DNA from: Candidatus Pelagibacter sp. TMED197
GTDB lineage: Bacteria; Pseudomonadota; Alphaproteobacteria; Pelagibacterales; Pelagibacteraceae
Assembly: GCA_002169755.1 (NCBI GenBank)
Contig: NHIU01000014.1
Location: 1-50,930, forward strand
Length of the DNA: 50,930 nucleotides
Direction: 5' to 3'
The notes beneath the pieces are model-generated. The model saw only the letters and a list, made by a program, of their open reading frames with translations. It was not told where the DNA came from and searched no databases. A program made the translations under genes and the position numbers. Below are positions 40,336-48,336 of this stretch, piece by piece. Within the stretch, counting starts at the first letter, position 1, and every line of letters begins with the position of its first letter.

Positions 40336-41279
40336 TGAGTGACGAAGATATAAAAGAATATCATAACATAGGTGTTAATAGGGTATTCTGTATTGGTAAT
40401 GCTGAAAGCAGAGTAGGTTTTGATTTAGAAAAATTAAGACCACATGGTATGATATACGGGTGCAATGCTATATACAGAGATTTTATGCCAGATGTTTTAA
40501 CTGCTGTTGACAATGGTATTATACACGAAATATATCATAGTGGTATTGCGTCAAAAATACCTTGTTATTTTAGAAACTGGACTAAACTACCTAAGATGAC
40601 ATACGATGGTGTTGTAAGAGGTATGATAAGTGAAGAAGAATTTAAAGAGTTATCTGAATATGATATTATAAAAGAAAATAAAGACAAGAAAGAACAAGCT
40701 GAAGAATTTGTTATACATGGTACTAACATGAAAGGTATGGTTAGTATTTTAAGAAACGCTCAAAAGACACATAGTGGCAAACCAAAAGACATAATACAGA
40801 AACAAATAAACTCTTCACACATTTACGTATCATGGATTACACCAGACGATAAGTCAAATGATATTAGAGATGTGTGGAAAGAATACAAAGACCATGGTTG
40901 GGCTTGTGGCGCAAGTGCTGGTTTTGTAGCAGTTAAGAGAGAACAACCAAAAGAGATTTATATGATAGGGCACGATTTAGTAAGTAATACTAGATTGGTA
41001 AATAATATATATGCAGGCACTAAACATTATGTAGCAAAAGAGAATACTGCTACACCACATGATAATTGGGTCAACCAGTGGTATACACTAATGGACTGGA
41101 ACCCTAATATCAAGTTTTACAAAGTTAATAAGGCATTAGATGATAGACCTACTAATAGCCCTATTGATGTGTGGGACCCATGGCACAAAAGAGGTCAATT
41201 AGAATATATCACATATGAGCAGATGATGAACAAGCTAAATGGGGGCTTGACAAGAATGACAATAAGTGATATAATGTAG
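40332..41279 (+). CDS. Conserved phage protein, Rossmann-like (DUF115-like)
   Basis: 315 residues. VNRVFCIGNAESRVGFDLEKLRPHG then YGCNAIYRDF and DVLTAVD resemble the Rossmann-like start of DUF115/glycosyltransferase-related proteins (G-N-x-x-S-R). The same protein type is present in cyanophages. It ends in GLTRMTISDIM, whose codons also contain the promoter for the next gene. Function unknown; a link to surface glycans is possible. Confidence 0.68.
   Translation: MMSDEDIKEYHNIGVNRVFCIGNAESRVGFDLEKLRPHGMIYGCNAIYRDFMPDVLTAVDNGIIHEIYHSGIASKIPCYFRNWTKLPKMTYDGVVRGMISEEEFKELSEYDIIKENKDKKEQAEEFVIHGTNMKGMVSILRNAQKTHSGKPKDIIQKQINSSHIYVSWITPDDKSNDIRDVWKEYKDHGWACGASAGFVAVKREQPKEIYMIGHDLVSNTRLVNNIYAGTKHYVAKENTATPHDNWVNQWYTLMDWNPNIKFYKVNKALDDRPTNSPIDVWDPWHKRGQLEYITYEQMMNKLNGGLTRMTISDIM
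41247..41275 (+). promoter_or_regulatory. Sigma70-like promoter inside a gene end
   Basis: TTGACA (41247-41252), 17 bp, TATAAT (41270-41275), full consensus, inside the last codons of the previous gene and six bases before ATG 41282. It likely feeds gp32. Confidence 0.8.
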
Positions 41280-41281
41280 TT

Positions 41282-41419
41282 ATGTTTGATCAATTAATAT
41301 ATAAAGTATTAGATAAAATTGTCAATACCTGTGAGCGCTTGAAGAAGTGCATTAAAGATAATCCTTTACCTAAGGCGTGTTATGATGAAGACGCTAGAAG
41401 TGAAGAGGTAAAAAAATGA
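41282..41419 (+). CDS. Small protein before gp32
   Basis: 45 residues, helical, with three Cys (VNTCERLKKC, KACYDE). Just after a consensus promoter. ATGA overlap with a further short frame that leads into gp32. Function unknown; may only carry translation towards gp32. Confidence 0.5.
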   Translation: MFDQLIYKVLDKIVNTCERLKKCIKDNPLPKACYDEDARSEEVKK

Positions 41420-41504
41420 GCAAAGAACAAAAAACAATTATAAATAATACTAATACAATTAATACAAATAATACGTACATTAATATATACAAGGAGAAAA
41501 TACA

Positions 41505-42401
41505 ATGTCAAACGCATTAGAAGAACTAAAAAAGTCAAAGTCAAATTTTGACGCTCTAACAAAACAATTAGAGAAATCACAAGACAAACCAAAAACAGAA
41601 AACAAATACCAAGACGACAGATTCTGGAAACCAGAACTTGATAAATCAGGTAACGGTTTTGCTGTGTTAAGATTTTTACCTGCTGTAGAGGGTGAAGATA
41701 TGCCATGGCAAAGAGTTTGGAATCACGCATTTCAAGGACCAGGTGGTCAATGGTATATTGAAAATAGTTTAACAACATTAAACAAAAAAGATCCAGTTAG
41801 TGAAGAGAACACTAGACTATGGAATACAGGCATAGAAGCCGATAAAGAAATTGCTAGAAAGAGAAAAAGAAAATTATCTTATTACTCAAATATTCTAGTA
41901 GTATCTGATCCTAAACATCCTGAAAATGAAGGTAAAACTTTCTTATTCAAATTCGGTAAAAAGATATTTGATAAGATTACAGAAGCAATGAATCCTGCAT
42001 TTGAAGATGAAAAGGCAGTTAACCCATTTGATTTTTGGGAAGGTGCAAACTTCAAATTAAAAATCAGAAAAGTTGACGGCTACTGGAATTATGATAAATC
42101 TGAATTTGAGCAAGTTAGTAAATTAAAACCTACTGACGAAGAGATTGACGCAGTGTGGAAGTCTCAATATGCTCTAAAGGCCTTCATTGATCCAAGTAAT
42201 TTTAAATCCTATGATGAACTCAAAGAGAAACTGAATAGGGTTCTTACTGGAACAAGAAGCACGGAATCGGTTGCAGATATAGACCTCCCACCCGCTAGTA
42301 ATAGCGTACCTAAATCTGTTGGTTCTGTGGAGAAAGCCTCGTCTACCGATAGTGATGACGAATCATTATCGTACTTTAGTAAACTAGCTGAAGACGAGTA
42401 A
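41505..42401 (+). CDS. 32: Single-stranded DNA-binding protein, T4 gp32-like
   Basis: 298 residues (T4 gp32 is 301). It coats single-stranded DNA at the replication fork and in recombination. The N-terminal Lys-rich basic helix, the OB-fold core (NGFAVLRFLPA, WYIENSL, SYYSNILVVSDP, FLFKFGKKIFDKI, NPFDFWEGANFKLKI) and the acidic, Ser-rich tail are all present. The three zinc-binding Cys of T4 gp32 are absent. ACAAGGAG ribosome site. A strong hairpin follows its stop. Confidence 0.95.
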   Translation: MSNALEELKKSKSNFDALTKQLEKSQDKPKTENKYQDDRFWKPELDKSGNGFAVLRFLPAVEGEDMPWQRVWNHAFQGPGGQWYIENSLTTLNKKDPVSEENTRLWNTGIEADKEIARKRKRKLSYYSNILVVSDPKHPENEGKTFLFKFGKKIFDKITEAMNPAFEDEKAVNPFDFWEGANFKLKIRKVDGYWNYDKSEFEQVSKLKPTDEEIDAVWKSQYALKAFIDPSNFKSYDELKEKLNRVLTGTRSTESVADIDLPPASNSVPKSVGSVEKASSTDSDDESLSYFSKLAEDE

Positions 42402-42425
42402 TCTATCTCTCAAAACTTTCTCAAA

Positions 42426-42445
42426 GGGTGGCGGTGACGCCACCC
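42426..42445 (+). terminator. GNRA hairpin after gp32
   Basis: GGGTGGCG, GTGA tetraloop, CGCCACCC: an 8-bp GC-rich perfect stem 24 bases after the gp32 stop. No T tract follows, so termination may be factor-dependent, or it protects the gp32 mRNA. Confidence 0.7.
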
Positions 42446-42452
42446 CACCACA

Positions 42453-42920
42453 ATGAAGATTAAAAAGTTTCCTAACATAGATAGAAGAGCATACAAAGGT
42501 TTATATAAACCTATGAACCCTCAAAAGTATAAGGGCAATGTAAAGAACATTGTTTACAGATCAAGTTGGGAAAAAAGGTTTATGATTTATTGTGACAAGA
42601 CAAGACAGATAGTAGAATGGGGAAGTGAAGAATTATCAATTGCATATAGAGGTGTGGATAATAAACCTCACAGATATTATCCTGACTTCTTTATGAAAGT
42701 CAGACAACCTAATGGCACACATAAAAAGTTTCTAATAGAAATCAAACCTAAATATCAGACACGAAAACCACAACCTGGTAAAATCAAATCAGCATATTTT
42801 AAGAGAGCATTAATGACTTATGAAACTAACAGACGCAAGTGGAATACAGCGTTTGCTTGGTGTAAAAAGCGCAATATGTCTTTCAAAATACTCACCGAAG
42901 AACACTTAAAAGCATTTTAA
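42453..42920 (+). CDS. 4: Head completion protein, T4 gp4-like nuclease fold
   Basis: 155 residues (T4 gp4 is 150). KGLYKPMNPQKYKG, IVYRSSWEKRFMIYCD, then YYPDFFMKV and KKFLIEIKPKYQT give a PD-(D/E)XK nuclease core (Glu, Asp, Glu-x-Lys). gp4 joins heads to tails at the end of head assembly, and its nuclease-like fold is known. First gene of the structural region. Confidence 0.85.
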   Translation: MKIKKFPNIDRRAYKGLYKPMNPQKYKGNVKNIVYRSSWEKRFMIYCDKTRQIVEWGSEELSIAYRGVDNKPHRYYPDFFMKVRQPNGTHKKFLIEIKPKYQTRKPQPGKIKSAYFKRALMTYETNRRKWNTAFAWCKKRNMSFKILTEEHLKAF

Positions 42921-42926
42921 ATAGCA

Positions 42927-42934
42927 CATAAATA
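42927..42934 (+). promoter_or_regulatory. Late promoter-like box CATAAATA
   Basis: CATAAATA, five bases before ATG 42940, one mismatch to TATAAATA. The same ATAAATAGTAGTATGGCAAG context recurs before the gene at 47287, which argues for a functional late promoter / start unit. Confidence 0.45.
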
Positions 42935-42939
42935 GTAGT

Positions 42940-43494
42940 ATGGCAAGTGTTTTTGACACAATTAAACTTAATAAAGGCAATACAGATAGGTCTAATTCTT
43001 GGTATAGAAGTCAAGTACAAAGAATAGCAGGCAACGCTACTGCCACAAAACTTATGAGAGATGGTAAGTTGAATGGTAGACCTAGTGTAGGGCGACTTAA
43101 CTTATTTGGGTATGATCCTAAACTTAAAAAGACATTACCTTATTATGACATATTCCCATTAGTATTACCACTAGAACCTACAAAGGGTGGTTTTATGGGT
43201 ATGAACTTTCATTATCTACCACCTTTATTAAGATTTAGATTGTTAGAGCGTATGCAAGCGACAGCAACAGATAAAAGATTTGACAAGAATACAAAGTTTG
43301 ATGTATCCTATGATGATGTAAAAAGAATTAGAATTGTAAAACCTACAATTAAAAAATATTTGTATAGTCATTTAAAAACAGGTTTTTTAAGAATAAATGC
43401 AGATGAGGCAGCTATTGCCATACATCTACCAGTGCAAAGATTTCAAAAGGCAAGTGACGCTAGAGTTTATGCAGATAGTAGGAAGTTTATATAA
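42940..43494 (+). CDS. Conserved virion-region protein (DNA end protector or hub-type candidate)
   Basis: 184 residues. The middle LFGYDPKLKKTLPYYDIFPL and MGMNFHYLPPLLRFRLLE are strongly patterned and appear in T4-like marine phages. Position next to gp4 favours the gp2 DNA-end-protector role (T4 order 2-4-53), but a baseplate hub (gp28-like) part cannot be excluded. No nuclease motif. Coupled by TAATG to a tiny gene. Confidence 0.6.
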   Translation: MASVFDTIKLNKGNTDRSNSWYRSQVQRIAGNATATKLMRDGKLNGRPSVGRLNLFGYDPKLKKTLPYYDIFPLVLPLEPTKGGFMGMNFHYLPPLLRFRLLERMQATATDKRFDKNTKFDVSYDDVKRIRIVKPTIKKYLYSHLKTGFLRINADEAAIAIHLPVQRFQKASDARVYADSRKFI

Positions 43495-43583
43495 TGAACG
43501 ATAAATATACGATAGAAGAGATAATAGAGGCAATGAAAAAAATATGTCCTGAGGCGTGGGACAATGACGAGGATTACTCTTAA
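43494..43583 (+). CDS. Tiny protein in the structural region
   Basis: 29 residues, acidic (KYTIEEIIEAMKKICPEAWD). TAATG on both sides, exactly filling the gap between two structural genes. Function unknown; possibly an assembly helper. Confidence 0.45.
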   Translation: MNDKYTIEEIIEAMKKICPEAWDNDEDYS

Positions 43584-44575
43584 TGGCAATAATTAGACAA
43601 CGATTACCTATACCAGGACCATTTGATATAAGAATAGGTCTACCTAGAGATAAAGGTTTTGACGCTGGTAAGGCAAGAAAAAGATTACAAAATACAAAAC
43701 CTAATGTTAACACAACCGTTAACAGATTTAGGTCTATGGTTGCAGGTGCAGAGGGATTTTATAGACCTGCTAAGTTTTTAGTTGTATTAGAATTTCCTAG
43801 AACATTTACAAACGAAACTCTACAAGGTATGGAGTTTTTAGAATACGAAACAGATTTTCAATTCTTAAATCAAACTAAAAATAATTTAAGAGAGAGATTG
43901 TTTTTCTTTTGTGACGCTGCTAAGTTACCAGAGAGAACAATAACTGATACATCTGCTACAGGATTTTATGGGCCAGAACGAAACATGGCAAGAGGTTTAG
44001 AATTTAGTACAATGGATTTAACATTTATGTTAGATTCAGAATTATCAGAAAGAGTTGTATTTGAATCATGGCAAAACTTAATTGTCAATAATAGAACATA
44101 CAATTTAAATTTCTATGATGAATACACAGGCAGAGTATTAATATATCCATTACACGAAAATAGAAACGAAACATCAAATAGTAAAGTTGATGGTGTAAGT
44201 AATTATGGTTCACTTGCTAACCTAACATTAAGTGGATATTATTGTGAATTAATAGAGGCATATCCTAAAACTATTGCACCTATTGATTTAAACTATGCAA
44301 CAAAAGATCAAATAGCAAGACAGACAATAACCTTTAATTACAGATATTGGAGATCAAACGCAAATTTAAGAACAAATGAAGATACACAATTTGAAGGTGA
44401 TATTGATGGTGTAGGTGAGATAAAGGATGCAAGATTTAAAGGACCGTTCGGTGGTATAATTAGTAAACTACCACCAGAGATTAGAAGAGCGGGACGTGAT
44501 GTATTGAATCAGATTAAAACGAGATTCCCAATTGGGAGAGTGTTTGGTGGCAGAGTATTCCCACCATTCTTTTAA
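43583..44575 (+). CDS. 54: Baseplate tail-tube initiator, T4 gp54-like
   Basis: 330 residues (T4 gp54 is 320). A Pro/Gly-rich N-terminal arm is followed by KFLVVLEFPRTF, FFFCDAAKLPERT, a tail-tube-like strand set, and NNRTYNLNFYDEYTGRVLIYPL and IEAYPKTIAPIDLNY, which resemble the gp19/gp54 tail-tube fold. gp54 sits on the baseplate and starts tube assembly on gp48. Context (gp26, gp48, gp53, gp27, gp5 all follow) supports it. Confidence 0.68.
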   Translation: MAIIRQRLPIPGPFDIRIGLPRDKGFDAGKARKRLQNTKPNVNTTVNRFRSMVAGAEGFYRPAKFLVVLEFPRTFTNETLQGMEFLEYETDFQFLNQTKNNLRERLFFFCDAAKLPERTITDTSATGFYGPERNMARGLEFSTMDLTFMLDSELSERVVFESWQNLIVNNRTYNLNFYDEYTGRVLIYPLHENRNETSNSKVDGVSNYGSLANLTLSGYYCELIEAYPKTIAPIDLNYATKDQIARQTITFNYRYWRSNANLRTNEDTQFEGDIDGVGEIKDARFKGPFGGIISKLPPEIRRAGRDVLNQIKTRFPIGRVFGGRVFPPFF

Positions 44576-44595
44576 ATAATAAGGAGTGAAACATA

Positions 44596-45291
44596 ATGGC
44601 GTTACCAATAAATGAGGTGCCGAAATATTCGACAAAACTTCCTTCTAACGACCTATTAGTAAATTACAGACCTTTTTTAGTAAAAGAGGAAAAAGTTATG
44701 CTAATGGCATTAGAGAGTGATAATGATGAAGAGATTAGACAAGCAGTTATAGATACGGTTCAATCGTGTACCTATGGCAATGTTGATGTCTCTAAACTAC
44801 CTATCTTTGATTTTGAACATTTATATTTAAAGATCAGAGGTAAGTCAGTAGGTGAGGTAATTAAATTAAAGTTAAAATGTCCTGATGATGACAAACAAGT
44901 GGTTGATTATGAACTTAATTTAGAAGATGTTAAGATTGACACAACAAAGAAACCTAATAACAAAATAGAGTTTGAAAAAGGTTACGGTGTCATACTTGAT
45001 TATCCTACAATTAAATCATATACAGGTACAAAGTCAGAGACAGAGAATAACTTTAGTTTGTTAAAAGACTCTATCAAAACTATCTACAAAGGCGATGATG
45101 TTTATGATAGAAATAATATTACCGAAGAAGAGTTAGACGAATATGTTAATAGTTTGACGCAGAAACAATATCAAAAACTGATAGAGTTTTTTACTACTAT
45201 GCCTAAAATAAGACATAGAATAGAGTATGAAAACCCTAAATCAGGTAAGAAATTTGCGTTAACTTTCAACGGTGCTTCTGATTTTTTTTAA
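44596..45291 (+). CDS. 26: Baseplate assembly protein, T4 gp26-like; candidate -1 frameshift partner
   Basis: 231 residues. LPSNDLLVNYRPFLVKEEKVML and a C-terminal KKFALTFNGASDFF fit the T4 gp26-like baseplate family (T4_baseplate), which acts in hub assembly. The frame ends on a run of eight T (45282-45289). A -1 slip there reads 62 more codons to TGA at 45474-45476, adding a gp51-like piece and giving a 293-residue product. AAGGAG ribosome site. See findings. Confidence 0.75.
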   Translation: MALPINEVPKYSTKLPSNDLLVNYRPFLVKEEKVMLMALESDNDEEIRQAVIDTVQSCTYGNVDVSKLPIFDFEHLYLKIRGKSVGEVIKLKLKCPDDDKQVVDYELNLEDVKIDTTKKPNNKIEFEKGYGVILDYPTIKSYTGTKSETENNFSLLKDSIKTIYKGDDVYDRNNITEEELDEYVNSLTQKQYQKLIEFFTTMPKIRHRIEYENPKSGKKFALTFNGASDFF

Positions 45292-45476
45292 TTACCCTTT
45301 CACATGAAAACCTAGAAAATTTTTATCGTGTGAACTTTTTGTTAATGCAACATCATAAATATTCATTAACAGAATTAGAGAATATGTTACCATGGGAAAG
45401 GGAAATATATATTGATATGTTGATTCAGCATATCAAAGATGAGAATCAAAAACTAAAAGAGAGACAAAGAAAATGA
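45282..45476 (+). other. Candidate -1 frameshift site and extension
   Basis: Zero frame reads GAT TTT TTT TAA. Slipping back one base on the T8 run gives TTA ATT ACC CTT TCA CAT and an open frame to 45476. That extension contains LPWEREIYIDMLIQHIKDEN and ends by overlapping the next ATG (ATGA), the normal gene junction here. It recalls the G/G-T frameshift used in tail assembly chaperones of many phages. Confidence 0.62.
45345..45476 (+). CDS. gp51-like C-terminal module (stand-alone reading)
   Basis: If translated on its own from ATG 45345, this gives 43 residues: SLTELENMLPWEREIYIDML then a Lys/Gln tail. It resembles the helper end of T4-like baseplate hub assembly proteins. No good ribosome site is visible, and the frame is open well upstream to the T8 run, so fusion by frameshift is favoured over an independent start. 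Confidence 0.5.
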   Translation: MQHHKYSLTELENMLPWEREIYIDMLIQHIKDENQKLKERQRK

Positions 45477-45748
45477 ACTTACAAATAAAAGAAAAGGTCT
45501 TAGGAACGATCAAGTGGTGTTGGTGGTTTTTAAAAGAAGAATTACCACAATTTTTATCTAACTGGCGAACCGTGCCTAGACTTATGATGATTGCATATGC
45601 GTATGCCTTCATTGAAGTGATACAATGGTTTATGGCACTAGAAGCGCCAAACAATGCACAAGCAGGTCTAGTATCAGTAGTAGTTGGTGCTGGGGCAGCC
45701 TGGTTTGGTTTATATGTTAATGGTAAAAAAACAAACATACAAAAATAA
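45473..45748 (+). CDS. Small two-helix membrane protein (holin candidate)
   Basis: 91 residues. An amphipathic N-terminus with several Trp, then two transmembrane helices (MIAYAYAFIEVIQWFMAL and VSVVVGAGAAWFGLYV) and a Lys-rich tail. This size and layout suit a holin or similar small membrane protein. No other holin is obvious in the window. It sits in the baseplate cluster, which is unusual for a lysis gene, so the assignment is tentative. Confidence 0.55.
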   Translation: MNLQIKEKVLGTIKWCWWFLKEELPQFLSNWRTVPRLMMIAYAYAFIEVIQWFMALEAPNNAQAGLVSVVVGAGAAWFGLYVNGKKTNIQK

Positions 45749-45751
45749 TAA

Positions 45752-47269
45752 ATGGCAAACTTTAGCGAACTATTAAAAGATCAGAAACTTAAACAAGATA
45801 AAGAGACGGTTGCGATTGCAGAGGCCGCTCAAACTTATTCTTTAAATATACAAAAAGAAAAGGGTTTTGGTCAAGCGTTTATCAAAGGTGATAAAGACAA
45901 TGACCCAATATCAAATGCTGCTGTATCTGTTATACAAAACTTTCAAGGCGAACTAGATACAATTGCTGATAATGATTTTACATATTTAAAAGATTTAATT
46001 GCTAAGTACAATACATTTTTTGATGAGTTGCCTAAAAGTATTGACAAAGAAAGATTTACTGCTAAAGAAGGAAGATACTTTGCAGAGGTTATACGACCTA
46101 CCATAGAACAACTAAATGAGATTGCAGGTCCTGTTTTACAAACTAAACTTGCATTTAGAGATTTAGTTAAACAATTCAAACCTTTAAAACTTGCTGCTAG
46201 AACACTAGGTGGTATACCTATTCTTGGTACAGCTATAACTAGAAAAGTAGAACGTATAGAAGCAGGTGAACAAGAGTTAAGAAGAGCAGAGAGAAAAAAA
46301 GGGCAAGAAGAAACAAGACAAGCAAGACAAAGTATAGAGGATGATTTGACAGGTTTTGGTGCAGATCAACCATCAGCTGCATTAGAAGAACAGATAGAAG
46401 AAAATCAATCAACAAGACGAGATGTATTCGCTGATGTACCTAGAGCTGCTTCTGTGCAAAAGTCTGCTGCTAAAGAAGAAAATTTAGAAGAACAAAAAGC
46501 AGTACAAGAAGACAGATATAATGAACAAAAAAATCTGTTTGAAATGATTGCTGAAAACACATACGAATCAAAAGAATTACTAGAAAAATTATTAGAAGAA
46601 GAAGAAGGTTTTTTAAATAACTTTGGTGGTCTTGCTGCCGCTGGTGGTGGGGTAGCCGCAGGTACTGGTGGTACACTGGCTGCAAGTAAGTTGCTTAAAA
46701 AGAAAACTACTACAGCAGCAACAAAAACTGCTACTAAACAAGCAACTAAAAAAGCAACATCTAAAGTATTAGGTAAAACATTACTAAAATCTGCTGTTAA
46801 GAAAATACCTATAATCGGTTTAATTGCAGGTTTAGGTTTTGGTATAGGTCGATTGATGTCAGGTGATATGCAAGGTGCTGCTATGGAAGTTGCCTCTGGC
46901 GCTGCTAGTACAATACCAGGTTTTGGTACAGCCACAAGTGTGGGTATAGACGCTGCTCTGGCTGCAAAAGATATTAAGAACGCAGAAAAAGATATAGAAG
47001 GTGTAGTACAAACTGCTGAAGATGTTAAAACAGATAATATGAAAGATTTGGTTAATATCGACTCAAAAAGAACCGTTGTTAGAACTACATTAGAAACAGA
47101 CACTTTAGAAAATCTATTACAGAAATTAGTACCTGAAAATGGTAGTCAAAATAACACGGTTGTTGCACCCAATAATACAATACAAACCGCTAATACGACA
47201 AATGTATTAGGTAAAATGACTTCAAAAAACAATGACAACACCGTTGTTCAATTGAAAAACGTCTATTAA
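45752..47269 (+). CDS. Tape measure / gp29-like tail protein (candidate)
   Basis: 505 residues. The N-terminal half is helical and Gln/Glu/Arg-rich. The C-terminal half is Ala/Gly-rich with long hydrophobic stretches (AAGGGVAAGTGGTLAASKLL, IPIIGLIAGLGFGIGRLM, GAASTIPGFG), like tape measure proteins that span the tail tube and reach the host membrane. Place in gene order (after gp26, before gp48) matches T4 gp29. T4 gp29 is longer (590). A non-tape role as a hub part is possible. Confidence 0.5.
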   Translation: MANFSELLKDQKLKQDKETVAIAEAAQTYSLNIQKEKGFGQAFIKGDKDNDPISNAAVSVIQNFQGELDTIADNDFTYLKDLIAKYNTFFDELPKSIDKERFTAKEGRYFAEVIRPTIEQLNEIAGPVLQTKLAFRDLVKQFKPLKLAARTLGGIPILGTAITRKVERIEAGEQELRRAERKKGQEETRQARQSIEDDLTGFGADQPSAALEEQIEENQSTRRDVFADVPRAASVQKSAAKEENLEEQKAVQEDRYNEQKNLFEMIAENTYESKELLEKLLEEEEGFLNNFGGLAAAGGGVAAGTGGTLAASKLLKKKTTTAATKTATKQATKKATSKVLGKTLLKSAVKKIPIIGLIAGLGFGIGRLMSGDMQGAAMEVASGAASTIPGFGTATSVGIDAALAAKDIKNAEKDIEGVVQTAEDVKTDNMKDLVNIDSKRTVVRTTLETDTLENLLQKLVPENGSQNNTVVAPNNTIQTANTTNVLGKMTSKNNDNTVVQLKNVY

Positions 47270-47273
47270 TATA

Positions 47274-47281
47274 GATAAATA
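47274..47281 (+). promoter_or_regulatory. Late promoter-like box GATAAATA
   Basis: GATAAATA five bases before ATG 47287; shares ATAAATAGTAGTATGGCAAG with the region before 42940. Confidence 0.45.
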
Positions 47282-47286
47282 GTAGT

Positions 47287-48336
47287 ATGGCAAGAGTAGC
47301 AGGAAATAGCGAAGGCGATTTTAAAGTAAATCAAAGTGATATAAACACTGGTGGTGCAAGAGGTAATAAGAACACACCACTAGGTAAAAATTTACATAGC
47401 AGTGTATTAAAATATCCATTAGATTTATTAGACGCAAGTGGGCATTACATGATATTCAATGTATATGCTAGAACTAATAACGAAAAAGAATTACCAGCAA
47501 CAGATTTAAACGTATCAAACAAAGCATTAGGCGCTTACAATAACTCATTTACAAGTGAGAGATTTTTTGACGCAACAACTAACTTTTCACCTGCTGAAGG
47601 TGAAACAGGAACAAGTGTTAAATTAATTAAAGACACCGTTGTATTGTATATGCCAGATGATGTTTCAGTAAATTACAAATCAAATTATGCACCTGCTGAG
47701 ATAGGTGCAGTAGTCGGTGGGGCAGCTGCCCTTGCTGATTTGATGAAAGGTAATGCTGGTTTTGCTGATGTAGCAAAAGGTACAGGTATGCAACTTGCTA
47801 AATTAATTGAACCATTAGTATCATTTGGTACATTAGGTGCTGCTTCAGGCACATTGGCTGCATTACAAAGAAAGACAGGTATTGCACCTGCTCCTATGCA
47901 AGAAATGATATTTGAAGGCATAGATTATAGAACATTTACTTATAGTTTTAAAATGAATCCTAGAAATAGAAAAGAGGCGCAAGAAGTTAAAAAGATTATT
48001 GATACATTTACGTATCATATGTTACCTGAAAAATTAGGTACAGGCGCTGCTCTTGCATTTAGAGTACCATCAGAATTTACAATTAGATATATGTACAGAG
48101 GTCATGCTAACGCATATCTACACACACAAACATTTTGTGCTTTAACAGATATGAAAGTTAACTATGGCGGTGGTGAAAAATATGTCACATACAGACCTGA
48201 CGAGATAGGCGCACCACCTGTAACCACAACGGTTGATTTAACATTCCAAGAACTAGAATTTATTGACAGACGAAGAGCAATAAAAGGCACCCATAATCAA
48301 AGAAGACGAGGTGACATAATGCAGGATTACACATAA
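47287..48336 (+). CDS. 48: Baseplate tail-tube cap, T4 gp48-like
   Basis: 349 residues (T4 gp48 is 364). YPLDLLDASGHYMIFNVYART, VLYMPDDVSVNYKSNY and IFEGIDYRTFTYSFKMNPRN are typical of gp48, which caps the baseplate and starts the tail tube with gp54. Central Ala/Gly-rich hydrophobic stretches (VVGGAAALADLM) are present. TAATG to gp53. Confidence 0.8.
   Translation: MARVAGNSEGDFKVNQSDINTGGARGNKNTPLGKNLHSSVLKYPLDLLDASGHYMIFNVYARTNNEKELPATDLNVSNKALGAYNNSFTSERFFDATTNFSPAEGETGTSVKLIKDTVVLYMPDDVSVNYKSNYAPAEIGAVVGGAAALADLMKGNAGFADVAKGTGMQLAKLIEPLVSFGTLGAASGTLAALQRKTGIAPAPMQEMIFEGIDYRTFTYSFKMNPRNRKEAQEVKKIIDTFTYHMLPEKLGTGAALAFRVPSEFTIRYMYRGHANAYLHTQTFCALTDMKVNYGGGEKYVTYRPDEIGAPPVTTTVDLTFQELEFIDRRRAIKGTHNQRRRGDIMQDYT

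Noticed and set aside
41416..41520. 34-residue ORF running into gp32
   Set aside because: Very Asn/Thr/Ile-rich; it is mostly the AT-rich leader of gp32. It may be only a translational coupling frame.
46405..47103. 232-residue open frame on the - strand opposite the tape measure-like gene
   Set aside because: It is a mirror of Ala/Gly/Thr-rich + strand codons, has no ribosome site, and every other gene is on the + strand.
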